Assembly: GCF_004363235.1 (NCBI RefSeq)
Contig: NZ_SNYW01000006.1
Location: 744,001-808,000 of the forward strand
DNA: 64,000 nucleotides
Source of the DNA: Dongia mobilis
GTDB taxonomy: Bacteria > Pseudomonadota > Alphaproteobacteria > Dongiales > Dongiaceae
Reading direction: 5' to 3'
The translations under genes and the position numbers were made by a program. Under the pieces are notes generated by a model. It was not told the origin of the DNA. It did no database searches and was given only the letters and a program-made list of their open reading frames with translations. Shown piece after piece: positions 50,129 to 59,075 of this stretch (position 1 is its first letter; each line of letters opens with the position of its first letter).

Positions 50129-51784
50129 ATGGCCGTGTCGCCGCGTCCCCGAACTTTCACCGAGAGACCGAGTTCCGTCCTGCCACCGCGGGTGCCGGCA
50201 AATGAAAATGGCGGCACCCTCAATCCCCTGGGCTCCATGCAAGACGGTGTCTTCCGCTTTGCATCGCTGGAAGCCGAAGAGCAATGGGTTCGCGCGGCAT
50301 ACCAGGCCGGTGTCAATGCCGAGACTTGGCAGTTGGGCGATGAGATCGATGACGAGACGGCTGGCTTGATCCTTGCCGGCCTCGGTGGTCCGGCGCCAGC
50401 AATCTATCGCGGGCCGGATGAAAAATATCGCACGATCAACCAGCGAACCATCGAGACGGCCGCTGTGCGTGAACACCGCAACAAACATCTCGCTGGCAAA
50501 TCCATCGACCAGATCGCAGCGGCGGGAAAATTGCCCGGCGAGGATGAAAGGGTCGAGCAGTGGCGGGCGGCGCGGGTGGCGAACGCAAATCAGACATCGT
50601 CCAACCCAAAGGGTGCAGGTGCCTCACTGCCGAACCACTCTGCATTTGAGCCACAGGAAGAACGGCCGGGCTTGGCTAAACGATTCGAGGCCGCGGCACG
50701 CAGGGCGATCGTTGACGAGACCGTTTTCGGCAATGTCTATCAGCAGTTCGCCTCCGGGCATGCGGTCTCTCCAGATGTTCTGGCAACGCGCCCGTCCGAT
50801 CGATTCCTGCAGTTGGGATCGCACGGCATACTCGAATGGCACCGCATGTTTGAACCACTGGGGATTGCCGGCGGCAAGCGACGGATCGATTTTCTGAGCC
50901 CGCAGGAACGCAGGCAATGGGAAACCATGTGGGAGGCGATGCCGGCAGAACAGCAGGCGGCCTATCGCGGCATGTGGGAGGAAAAGCAGAAGAGTTATCG
51001 CCCCTGGCGCGAAAAGTTCGAGCGTGAAACGAGTCTGCCACCGCCGGAAACCATCGGCGAAGTCGCCATTGATATTGCAGGCTCGATTGCCGGCTCCATG
51101 GCTTCGCCGGAGAGCTGGATTGGGATCTTGCCGAGAACCCCGGCGCAGGCTGCGCGCGCGGCGGTCAAGGGTTCCGCAGAAGCATTGGCAACCAGTGGCG
51201 GCGGGCTGGCCGCAAGCCATGGCACAAAAAGTCAATTCGGAGCAGGTCTGGTTTCCAGCCAGGCAAAACGCAAGGAAGCCCTGAACAAGTTACTGCCCAA
51301 TGAAACGACGCCAAGGTTAACGGAAAGAGACACTTACCATCTGACCGGCGATGATCGTGGTTTTGCCTTTGTGCTGGAAACACCGCGCGGGAAGCCAGAG
51401 TCAATCGCATGGGAAGAAGGAGTGCGTGGCCGTCTAAAAGACATCGAAACTCATAAGACGCTGTCGCCTTCCTTGCTGTATCGCAATTCAAACGAAAACG
51501 GCCTGCATGTAGTGAAATTCGATGGTTATGAGCCGTCTGATGATGAGTTGTTGGTTTTTGTCATCGATGCAAAGAGAAGATATCCCTTCTACTTTAACGA
51601 GGGGGCGCGCACGGATACCGCGCTGACGGTTGCTCGATGGGTGGAAGCTCTGAAGCAGAACCCCGACTATGGCATTGTAATCGAGTTCCCCGGTGCCGTG
51701 GAAATGTTACTTGCGCAGTTGGCTCTGAAAGAACTTCGCGTAAAAAATCGCATCTATGCGAGAGTGAGGCCTTATGAGTGGTAG
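50129..51784 (+). CDS. Putative polymorphic toxin with C-terminal restriction-endonuclease-fold domain
   Basis: A 551-residue protein with no signal peptide. The first ~390 residues are unrecognised: a Pro-rich start with the sequence PPRVPANENGG, then helical charged segments. The C-terminal ~150 residues fit a restriction-endonuclease-fold toxin of the Tox-REase-5 kind: FDGY with Asp465, then FVIDAKRRYP with Asp480-x-Lys482, the PD-(D/E)xK pattern, followed by an alpha/beta segment (ALTVARWVEAL) and a terminal basic strand. It probably cuts DNA in a rival or sister cell. Base composition falls visibly over this domain. The next gene overlaps its end by 11 bases, as immunity genes do. No secretion system genes are present, so the delivery route is unknown. 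Confidence 0.6.
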   Translation: MAVSPRPRTFTERPSSVLPPRVPANENGGTLNPLGSMQDGVFRFASLEAEEQWVRAAYQAGVNAETWQLGDEIDDETAGLILAGLGGPAPAIYRGPDEKYRTINQRTIETAAVREHRNKHLAGKSIDQIAAAGKLPGEDERVEQWRAARVANANQTSSNPKGAGASLPNHSAFEPQEERPGLAKRFEAAARRAIVDETVFGNVYQQFASGHAVSPDVLATRPSDRFLQLGSHGILEWHRMFEPLGIAGGKRRIDFLSPQERRQWETMWEAMPAEQQAAYRGMWEEKQKSYRPWREKFERETSLPPPETIGEVAIDIAGSIAGSMASPESWIGILPRTPAQAARAAVKGSAEALATSGGGLAASHGTKSQFGAGLVSSQAKRKEALNKLLPNETTPRLTERDTYHLTGDDRGFAFVLETPRGKPESIAWEEGVRGRLKDIETHKTLSPSLLYRNSNENGLHVVKFDGYEPSDDELLVFVIDAKRRYPFYFNEGARTDTALTVARWVEALKQNPDYGIVIEFPGAVEMLLAQLALKELRVKNRIYARVRPYEW

Positions 51785-52496
51785 GATTTCACGTTTTGCC
51801 AATGTTCGAAGATTGAACTGCTACCGTCGCCCAGATTCACGGGAGAGCATTTCTATTCGTCACGAGGAACTATCAAGCCGTATGGAGCAGGTTGGCGCAC
51901 CGCTTGGCTGGTCGAGTGCTGTTGTTCCGCCGGCGCCGAAATTCGGTAAGGAGATCTATGCTAGCTTCAACGTCAGGTATCAGAACAAGCGAGTAAAGTG
52001 TACTGGTGGCTACGCATATCGCAGCGCTGCATACCTAAGTGATGATTGTGCGGCGCATGATGACCGTCTGTTTTTTCGGTTCGACGTTCGAGATTCAGCT
52101 ATAAACTATCAACAGTTGCTCCGAAAAAATGCGCCAGAGGTGATCGAGGCATTTGGAGCATATAGGGCCGACCTTTGTTTCTTTCTGTACGAGGTATTCT
52201 TTGAGCAAAAAAATGCAGGAGTGTTGCAGCGTCTTCGTAGCGACGCATCCATAGATATTGATGGTCGGAACAACATATTTACCCTTCAAGCCGTCAACTA
52301 CTGGGACGGCGAACTCTGCCAGCGCGCCCTTGGCTATGGTCGCGACGAAGTGATCCGTCGCCTGACGGGCAAGGTGCCGCGGGTCGAGCCGCTGATGGAT
52401 GGGGTCTATGTCGTGTTCAGCGACAACCCGGACCTCACTTTCGAGGAATACTGCGCCTATAACGATGCGTTAAAACCGGTGCTCGGCCTGGTCTGA
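51774..52496 (+). CDS. Putative immunity protein for the adjacent toxin
   Basis: A 240-residue soluble protein, probably cytoplasmic, starting at ATG 51774 inside the last codons of the toxin gene. No enzymatic motif is seen. The sequence has aromatic/charged patches (LFFRFDVRD, CFFLYEVFFEQ) and a C-terminal PLMDGVYVVFSDNPDLTFEEYCAYNDAL segment. Size, order and overlap fit an immunity protein, possibly of the Imm52 kind often found with Tox-REase-5 (not verified). Composition is AT-richer than the genome for the first ~500 bases and switches back near 52300. Confidence 0.55.
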   Translation: MSGRISRFANVRRLNCYRRPDSRESISIRHEELSSRMEQVGAPLGWSSAVVPPAPKFGKEIYASFNVRYQNKRVKCTGGYAYRSAAYLSDDCAAHDDRLFFRFDVRDSAINYQQLLRKNAPEVIEAFGAYRADLCFFLYEVFFEQKNAGVLQRLRSDASIDIDGRNNIFTLQAVNYWDGELCQRALGYGRDEVIRRLTGKVPRVEPLMDGVYVVFSDNPDLTFEEYCAYNDALKPVLGLV

Positions 52497-52502
52497 TCCT
52501 GA

Positions 52503-52524
52503 TTATTTTACGGTCGTAAAATAA
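52503..52524. promoter_or_regulatory. Operator-like palindrome upstream of acyl-CoA dehydrogenase gene
   Basis: A perfect 10-bp inverted repeat with a two-base centre: TTATTTTACG-GT-CGTAAAATAA. It is AT-rich in a GC-rich setting and lies about 98 bases before the dehydrogenase start. The symmetry and size suit a TetR-family regulator of fatty-acid or branched-chain degradation; no regulator gene is adjacent. Confidence 0.6.
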
Positions 52525-52622
52525 CACTTCCATCAGGCGCCTGCCGGCGCTATAGCTGGCCTTTCGGGTCGGCCTCTGCTGCCCGGCCCGTCCATTTTTT
52601 TTGCCTGCCCGAGAGGAATGTC

Positions 52623-53789
52623 ATGCCGTTCGATTTCCAGCCCAGTGACGAGCAGCGCATGCTGGTCGAGACCACGCGCGCCTTCATCGAGAAGGAGCTC
52701 TATCCGCTGGAGCGGCAGATCGACAAGCTGGGCCACGTGCCGCCCGAGATCGGCAAGGAGCTGAAGGAAAAGGCGAAGGCGGTCGGCCTCTACGCCGCCA
52801 ACATGCCGGAGGAAGTGGGCGGCGGTGGGCTCGACGTGATGTCGCAGATGCTGTTCGAGCGCGAGCTCGGCAAGGTCAACTGGGCGCTGCAGAAATTCGT
52901 CGGCCGCCCGTCCTATATCCTGATGGCCTGCAAGGGCGAGCAGATCGAGAAATACCTGCTGCCCACCGTGCGCGGCGACAAGTCGGAGGTCTTCGCGCTC
53001 ACCGAGCCCGGCGCCGGCTCGGACGCCATGTCGATCACCACCCGGGCCGAGCAGGATGGCGACGACTACATCCTCAACGGCGGCAAGCATTTCATCACCG
53101 GCGTCGGCGAGCCGGATTTCGCCATCGTCTTCACCGTCACGGGCATGGACGAAACCAAGCGCGGGCCCAGGAAGCGAATCACCGCCTTCCTGGTCGATCG
53201 CGGCACGCCGGGCTTCACCATCCGCCGCGGGCCCCGCTGCGTCTCCTACCGCGCCTATGACAATTGGGAACTGTTCTTCGACAACGTGCGGCTCAACAAG
53301 CGGCAGATCCTGGGCGAGGAGGGCAAGGGCTTTGCCGTCGCCAGCGAATGGCTGCTGGGTGGGCGCGTCTTCATCGCCGCCAATTGCTGCGGCAAGGCCG
53401 AGCGCGCGATGGAACTGGCACTCGACTGGGCGGCGACCCGCAAGCAATTCGGCCAGACCATCGGCAAGTTCCAGGGCGTCTCCTTCAAGCTTGCCGACAT
53501 GAAGACCGAGATCGCGGCCGCCGACGCGCTCACCGCCTATGTCTGCTGGAAGCTGCAGAACGGCACAATGACCGACGGCGATGCCGGCATGGCCAAGCTG
53601 TTCGCGACCGAGATGCTGGGCCGCGTCACCGACCAGGCGATCCAGATTTTCGGCGGCATGGGGCTGATGGAGGAGCTGCCGCTGGAGATGATGTGGCGCG
53701 ACGCCCGCGTCGAGCGCATCTGGGAAGGCACGTCGGAGATCCAGCGCCACATCATTTCGCGCGAGATGCTGCGCGCCAAGGAACAGTAA
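52623..53789 (+). CDS. Acyl-CoA dehydrogenase
   Basis: A 388-residue FAD enzyme that introduces the alpha,beta double bond in acyl-CoA. FALTEPGAGSDAMSI and YILNGGKHFITG are the usual N-terminal signatures. RKQFGQTIGKFQGV and QIFGGMGLMEE match the FAD-binding C-terminal domain, and WEGTSEIQRHII carries the region of the catalytic base. Chain length is not inferable. The upstream palindrome suggests control by a TetR-type repressor. Confidence 0.93.
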   Translation: MPFDFQPSDEQRMLVETTRAFIEKELYPLERQIDKLGHVPPEIGKELKEKAKAVGLYAANMPEEVGGGGLDVMSQMLFERELGKVNWALQKFVGRPSYILMACKGEQIEKYLLPTVRGDKSEVFALTEPGAGSDAMSITTRAEQDGDDYILNGGKHFITGVGEPDFAIVFTVTGMDETKRGPRKRITAFLVDRGTPGFTIRRGPRCVSYRAYDNWELFFDNVRLNKRQILGEEGKGFAVASEWLLGGRVFIAANCCGKAERAMELALDWAATRKQFGQTIGKFQGVSFKLADMKTEIAAADALTAYVCWKLQNGTMTDGDAGMAKLFATEMLGRVTDQAIQIFGGMGLMEELPLEMMWRDARVERIWEGTSEIQRHIISREMLRAKEQ

Positions 53790-53808
53790 AGCCCGAAGAA
53801 CCGGGCCG

Positions 53809-54675
53809 CTACGGCACGAGGGCCGCGCGCAGCGCCTTCAGGGCATAGTGCAGCCCGTCATCGCGCACGCGCGGAATGATGGCGCCGAGATGGCTGTCGA
53901 CATCCCTGGGTGCCGCCGCCGGCGTCTCGGGAAAATGCATGCCGAGGCGCCAGCCGATGAAGTCGAGCAGCGGCTTGCGTTCCGGCGGCAGGCCGGCTTC
54001 CAGCGGCGCCAACGCCAGGGCCAGTTCCTCGGGGCCGAGATCGCCGGCATAGGCCGGATCCATCTCGCCTGCATAGCAGACCGGCGAGGCGCCGCTGCCG
54101 CCGAGGGCCAGCGCCGAGGAGCGCTCGGTCAGGATGCGGTCCATGGCGATGTCATGGGGCTGCGGCCGGATGCTGGGCAGCTGGAACATGGCATAACCGA
54201 GACCGATGACATCCGCTGGCTCCCTCATGGCGGCCAGCGTGCGGTCGAAGAAACCGCCGCCATAGCCGAGGCGATAGAGTTCGCCGTCGAAGCCCACCAG
54301 CGGTGCCAGGATCGTGCGCGGCAGGATCTCGATATCGGTCGCCGGAATGGGAATGTCCCAGATGCCGCGCGTCATGGCACAGCCCGGCTCCCAGGGGCGG
54401 AAGGTCAGCGGTTCGCCGAGCCGACTGCCAACCGGCAGGGCCAGTTCGATGCCCTCGCCGGCGAGCACGCGCATCAGCGGGCGCAGATCCGGCTCGCCCC
54501 GGAAGGGCCAGTAGAAGCTGATCGGCGCCGCCGCTTCCTTCAGCAGCGGGTGCAGCCGTTCCATCAGGGCCGCCGTCATGCCCTGGCGCAGGGTCGGCGG
54601 CAGGGCGACACGTGCGCTGATGATCATCTGCCGCGCCTGCTTGCGCCACGACTTGACCTGATCCCAGGAGGTCAT
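53809..54675 (-). CDS. 5-formyltetrahydrofolate cyclo-ligase-like protein with C-terminal extension
   Basis: A 288-residue protein. The first ~190 residues follow the 5-FCL/YgfA fold: basic SWRKQARQMI start, YWPFRGEPDLRPLM, and the ATP/substrate motif GYGGGFFDRTLA near residue 148. The rest, about 90 residues (CYAGEMDPAYAG, LGPEELALALAPLEAGLPPERKPLLDFI), is an extra domain absent from YgfA. Its start overlaps the upstream monooxygenase stop (ATGA). The fusion may adapt the fold to another substrate. Confidence 0.75.
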   Translation of the reverse strand: MTSWDQVKSWRKQARQMIISARVALPPTLRQGMTAALMERLHPLLKEAAAPISFYWPFRGEPDLRPLMRVLAGEGIELALPVGSRLGEPLTFRPWEPGCAMTRGIWDIPIPATDIEILPRTILAPLVGFDGELYRLGYGGGFFDRTLAAMREPADVIGLGYAMFQLPSIRPQPHDIAMDRILTERSSALALGGSGASPVCYAGEMDPAYAGDLGPEELALALAPLEAGLPPERKPLLDFIGWRLGMHFPETPAAAPRDVDSHLGAIIPRVRDDGLHYALKALRAALVP

Positions 54676-55694
54676 GCCGGCCGCACCATCTGCTGGACGC
54701 GCCTCAGTGCATCGACGGCGTCGGTGACCATGTCATGGAGGATGGCGGAGGCTGGCCGGATGGTTCGTTCCATGCCGACACCCTGGCCGGCATAAAGCGC
54801 CATCTGCTCGAAATCACCGCTCATCGATTGCAGGGGTGAATCCGTGCTGAACTTCATGATCGGCCGCCCTTCCTCCTCGCCGATGGCGATGCGCGGCATC
54901 TCATCGGGATGATGGCCCCAGAGCTTGTCGCCGGCCCCCTCGACCACGCTGTTGCGCAACACGCGGACCGGTGCATGGGGCGGCCAGTTGATGCAGAACA
55001 GGTCGGTCAGCACGGTATCCTCGGGCTGCGCCGCGATCAGGCGCTGCTTGTGATAGTCGTGGGCGAAGGATTCGGTCGCGCCCAGAAAGGCGGTGCCGCA
55101 ATGCACGCCATCGGCACCCATCGCCAGCGCGGCGGCGAGGCCCCTGCCATTCGCGATGCCACCCGATGCCGCCATCGGAATGTCGATGGCATCGAGCACG
55201 CGGGGCAGCAGGCTGGCCAGCGGCAGTTTCGCCTTCACATGGCCGCCGGCCTCGATGCCCTGCACGATGACGATATCCGCGCCGGCCCTGGCCGCCAGGC
55301 GCGCATCATCGACCGACCCCACCTGGTAGAGGACCATGGCGCCGGCCTTCTTGGTGCGTTCGATCAGCGCCGGATAGACCTCCCAGAAATAGCACATCGC
55401 CGGAACGCGCGCGTTGAAACAGACGGCGAGCTCGTCCTCCAGCAATTGCGGCGCGGTCGAGAACGGGATGAGGTTGACACCGAAAGGTCGTTCGGTCGCC
55501 GCGCGCAGGGCTGCGATCTCGCGCTCGATCAGGGCCGGCGGCTCGCGCACCATGCCGAGGAGGCCGAAGCCGCCGGCCGCTGAAATCGCCGCCGCAAGCG
55601 CCGCGCGCGCCGGGCCACCCATGCCGGCGGAGATGACCGGGTGGCGGCATTCCAGCGCCGCGGTCAGTCTGGTGACGAGCTGCTGCTCGGGCAT
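54672..55694 (-). CDS. Nitronate monooxygenase (NMO/2-nitropropane dioxygenase family)
   Basis: A 340-residue FMN-dependent TIM-barrel enzyme. PVISAGMGGPARA opens the barrel, IVQGIEAGGH is the phosphate-binding loop and AASGGIANGRGLAAALAMGADGVHCGTAFLG is the second FMN segment. Such enzymes oxidise nitronates, or act as enoyl reductases in related groups. ATG 55694 has GGGGGAG six bases upstream. It forms an operon with the 5-FCL-like gene. Confidence 0.9.
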   Translation of the reverse strand: MPEQQLVTRLTAALECRHPVISAGMGGPARAALAAAISAAGGFGLLGMVREPPALIEREIAALRAATERPFGVNLIPFSTAPQLLEDELAVCFNARVPAMCYFWEVYPALIERTKKAGAMVLYQVGSVDDARLAARAGADIVIVQGIEAGGHVKAKLPLASLLPRVLDAIDIPMAASGGIANGRGLAAALAMGADGVHCGTAFLGATESFAHDYHKQRLIAAQPEDTVLTDLFCINWPPHAPVRVLRNSVVEGAGDKLWGHHPDEMPRIAIGEEEGRPIMKFSTDSPLQSMSGDFEQMALYAGQGVGMERTIRPASAILHDMVTDAVDALRRVQQMVRPA

Positions 55695-55779
55695 CGGCGT
55701 CTCCCCCGCAAGTCTCAGCGTCACAGCCTAGCGCCCATCGACGCCGTCTGGCCTGCGTTTTGCGCAAGGCACCGATGCA

Positions 55780-57294
55780 TCACTTCTTCCAGATCGGCTT
55801 GCCGCTGCCGGGCAGGCCGAGCTCCGCCCAGCGCGCGCTCACGCGTTCGACCACGTCATCGGACATGGCGATCTTCTCGCCCCATTCGCGATGCGTCTCG
55901 GGCGGCAGCTTGTTGGTGGCGTCGAGGCCGATCTTGCCGCCGAGCCCGCTCTCCGGCGAGGCGAAGTCGAGGTAATCGATCGGCGTGCGCTCGACCAGGG
56001 TGAGGTCGCGCACCGGGTCCATGCGTGTCGAGATCGCCCACATGACGTCCTTCCAGTCGCGGGCATTGATGTCGTCATCCACCACGATGACAAATTTCGT
56101 ATACATGAACTGTCGCAGAAACGACCAGACGCCGAACATCACGCGCTTGGCGTGGCCGGGATAGGCCTTCTTCATCGAGACGACGGCGATACGATAGGAA
56201 CAGCCTTCCGGCGGCAGCCAGAAATCGACGATCTCCGGAAACTGCTGGGTGAGGAGCGGGATGAAGACCTCGTTGAGCGCCTCGCCGAGGACCGAGGGCT
56301 CGTCCGGCGGACGGCCGGTGAAGGTCGAGAGATAGATCGGGTCCTTGCGCATGGTGACGGCACTCACCGTGAAGACCGGGAAGGGCTCGACCGAGTTGTA
56401 ATAGCCGGTATGGTCGCCATAGGGCCCCTCGTCGCGGTAGTCCTCCAGCGAGACATGGCCCTCCAGCACGATCTCGGCCTGAGCCGGGACCTGCAGCGGC
56501 ACGGTCTTGCAATCGACCAGTTCGACTTTCTTGCCCCGCAGCATGCCGGCGAAGTGATATTCCGACATCGTGTCGGGAACTGGTGTCACGGCGGCAAGGA
56601 TGGTGCCGGGATCGGCGCCGATGACGACGGCGGCCGGCAGCGGGTCGCGCTTCTCCTTGCCCCAGCGGGCGTGATGCTGCGCGCCGCCGCGATGCTTCAG
56701 CCAGCGCATCAGGGTCTGGTTCCGGTTCAGCACCTGCATGCGATAGATGCCGAGGTTGAAGTCGTCCGATTTGCCCTTGCCCGGCCCCCGGGTGACGACC
56801 AGTGGCCAGGTGATGAGCGGCGCCGGCTCGCCCGGCCAGCAGCCCTGCACCGGCAATTGCGAAAGATCGATCTCATCGCCGGTGAGCACGACATCCTGCA
56901 CCGGGCCGTAGCCCGACAGCTTCGGCTTCATGGCGAGCGCCGTCTTGAGGAGGGGCAGCATCTCCCAGGCCTCCCTGAAGCCGCCGGGCGGTTCCGGCTG
57001 TTTCAGGAAGGCCAGCATCTCGCCCAATGCCCGGAGCTGATGCGGCTCGCGATCCATGCCCCAGGCGACGCGCTCCACCGTGCCGAACAGATTGACCAGG
57101 ACGGACATCGCGTAGCGCTTGCCCGTTGCCCGCGAGACCGGATTCTCGAAGATCACCGCCGGGCCGCCCTCGGCCAGCAGGCGGGTCTGGATCTCGGTCA
57201 TCTCCAGATGCGGGTCGACCGGCGCCGCGACGCGCTTCAGCCGGCCACAGCTCTCAAGTTTCTGGATGAAATCACGCAGGGATTCATAGGGCAT
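55780..57294 (-). CDS. ubiD: UbiD family decarboxylase
   Basis: A 504-residue enzyme of the 3-octaprenyl-4-hydroxybenzoate decarboxylase family, which uses prenylated FMN made by UbiX. It shows the N-terminal [12 protein letters not shown], the [13 protein letters not shown]-like cofactor loop ([11 protein letters not shown]), the conserved Glu in [13 protein letters not shown] and the C-terminal [10 protein letters not shown]. Ubiquinone synthesis is the likely role. ATG 57294 is chosen; upstream codons lack support. It is divergent from the caspase-FGE gene by about 95 bases. Confidence 0.92.
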   Translation of the reverse strand: MPYESLRDFIQKLESCGRLKRVAAPVDPHLEMTEIQTRLLAEGGPAVIFENPVSRATGKRYAMSVLVNLFGTVERVAWGMDREPHQLRALGEMLAFLKQPEPPGGFREAWEMLPLLKTALAMKPKLSGYGPVQDVVLTGDEIDLSQLPVQGCWPGEPAPLITWPLVVTRGPGKGKSDDFNLGIYRMQVLNRNQTLMRWLKHRGGAQHHARWGKEKRDPLPAAVVIGADPGTILAAVTPVPDTMSEYHFAGMLRGKKVELVDCKTVPLQVPAQAEIVLEGHVSLEDYRDEGPYGDHTGYYNSVEPFPVFTVSAVTMRKDPIYLSTFTGRPPDEPSVLGEALNEVFIPLLTQQFPEIVDFWLPPEGCSYRIAVVSMKKAYPGHAKRVMFGVWSFLRQFMYTKFVIVVDDDINARDWKDVMWAISTRMDPVRDLTLVERTPIDYLDFASPESGLGGKIGLDATNKLPPETHREWGEKIAMSDDVVERVSARWAELGLPGSGKPIWKK

Positions 57295-57389
57295 GGGGCA
57301 ATCTCTCGATGATTGCCGGCAATCTAGCGGGATTTGCCCGACTGGGCTAGGATTCCGAGCATGAGACAATAACGCAGACGAGAGGTGCC

Positions 57390-59072
57390 ATGCTTCGATT
57401 GATCCTCGCAGTCTTCGCAGTTTCCTGGCTTTCGCTGCAGGGTGCCATGGCCGAACCGCGCCTTGCCCTCGTGATCGGCAATTCGAATTACGGCCAGGAG
57501 ATGGGACGCCTTGCCAATCCCGCCAATGACGCCGAACTGATGGCGGCGACGCTGCAGAAGCTGGGCTTCGAGGTGACCAGGCTGGTCGATGCCGACCAGA
57601 AGCAGATGAAGCGCGCCATTGCCGATTTCGGTTCCGCCTTGCTGGCGGCGGGGCCGGATGCGGCCGGGCTCTTCTTCTATGCCGGGCACGGCATCCAGAT
57701 CGCCGGCGAGAACTATCTCATCCCCCTGAAGGCCGAGATCGAGAAGGAGGCCGATGCCGAGATCGAGGCGGTTTCGGCCAATTGGGTGCTGACGCAGATG
57801 GAATTCGCCGGCAACCGCATCAACATCGTTATCCTGGACGCCTGCCGCAACAACCCGATGGCCCGCTCGATGCGCTCGGCCTCGCGCGGCCTGGCCCGCA
57901 TGGATGCGCCCAAGGGCAGCTTCATCGCCTATTCGACCGCACCCGGCGAAGTGGCGGCCGATGGCGACGGCAGGAACTCGCCCTATACCGCAGCGCTCGC
58001 CAAATCCATGTTGCAGCCGGGCATCGCCATCGAGGAGACGTTCCGCAACACGCGCGTCTCGGTCCTGCAGGCGACGGGCGAGAAACAGGTGCCGTGGGAA
58101 TCCTCGTCATTGACCGGCGCCTTCTTCTTCCAGGCCGGTTCTGCGCCGGCCGCGGCTGCGGCCCCGGCCCCGGCACAACCGGCGGCGCAGGTTGCAGCCG
58201 TGGAGCCATCCGCCACCACAAAATCCCTACCGGCGGGCGTCGCGGCGGGTGCCGTCATCAAGGATTGTCCCACCTGTCCGGAACTGGCCGCGCTGGCGCC
58301 CGGTCGCTATCGCATGGGGGCGCTCGATGGCGAGCGCGGTTCCAGCGATGCCGAACGCCCGCAGGCGAATATCGATGTGGGCGCCTTCGCCATCGGCAAA
58401 TACGAGGTGACGCGCGGTGAGTTCGCGGCCTTTGTCGCGGCCACCGGGCACAGGGCCAGCCGAAGCTGCTGGTCCGAACGCAACGGCAGTTACGATTTCA
58501 TCGACGGCAGGAATTGGGAAGAGCCGGGCTTCAGCCAGGGCGACCGGGACCCCGTCGTCTGTGTCACCGCCGAGGATGCCGAGGCTTACGTTGCATGGCT
58601 GACGGAAGCGACGGGCAAACGATATCGCCTGCCCTCGGAGGCGGAATGGGAATACGCCGCGCGGGCCGGAGCCACCGGACCCTATCACTGGGGCAGCGAC
58701 ATCGACGATATCTGCACTTTCGGCAACATCACAGACGCTGCCGCGATCCGCAAGTTTTCCGGCTGGAGTGGTGTCGGCTGCGACGACGGCAAGGTCTATA
58801 CGGCACCGGTCGGCAGCTACCAGCCCAATGCCAACGGCCTCCATGACGTGCTGGGCAATGTCAAGGAATGGGTGGCCGATTGCTGGAACGATGATCTCGG
58901 CGGTATCGGCCCGACGGCCAAGGCGCGGCGCTCGGGCAAATGCAGCATGCGCGTGGTGCGCGGCAGTGCCTGGGATTCGCCTTCGCAGATCGCGCGCCTT
59001 GCCTATCGCGAGGGCAACAACGCGCCGACCGCCTATTTCAACTACGGTTTCCGCGTGGCGCGCGATTTCTGA
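57390..59072 (+). CDS. Secreted caspase-like protease fused to an FGE-sulfatase domain
   Basis: A 560-residue exported protein. A signal peptide (ending AMA about residue 21) leads to a caspase/metacaspase domain (about 22-250) with catalytic His100 (FFYAGHG) and Cys152 (LDACRNNP). An Ala/Pro-rich linker follows (about 255-285), then a formylglycine-generating-enzyme/SUMF1-like domain (about 298-560: [45 protein letters not shown]). FGE-like domains often bind sugars or act as effector modules. The fusion is known in proteobacteria, but the substrate is not. It converges with the SPOR gene, with three bases between stops. Confidence 0.9.
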   Translation: MLRLILAVFAVSWLSLQGAMAEPRLALVIGNSNYGQEMGRLANPANDAELMAATLQKLGFEVTRLVDADQKQMKRAIADFGSALLAAGPDAAGLFFYAGHGIQIAGENYLIPLKAEIEKEADAEIEAVSANWVLTQMEFAGNRINIVILDACRNNPMARSMRSASRGLARMDAPKGSFIAYSTAPGEVAADGDGRNSPYTAALAKSMLQPGIAIEETFRNTRVSVLQATGEKQVPWESSSLTGAFFFQAGSAPAAAAAPAPAQPAAQVAAVEPSATTKSLPAGVAAGAVIKDCPTCPELAALAPGRYRMGALDGERGSSDAERPQANIDVGAFAIGKYEVTRGEFAAFVAATGHRASRSCWSERNGSYDFIDGRNWEEPGFSQGDRDPVVCVTAEDAEAYVAWLTEATGKRYRLPSEAEWEYAARAGATGPYHWGSDIDDICTFGNITDAAAIRKFSGWSGVGCDDGKVYTAPVGSYQPNANGLHDVLGNVKEWVADCWNDDLGGIGPTAKARRSGKCSMRVVRGSAWDSPSQIARLAYREGNNAPTAYFNYGFRVARDF

Positions 59073-59075
59073 AGA

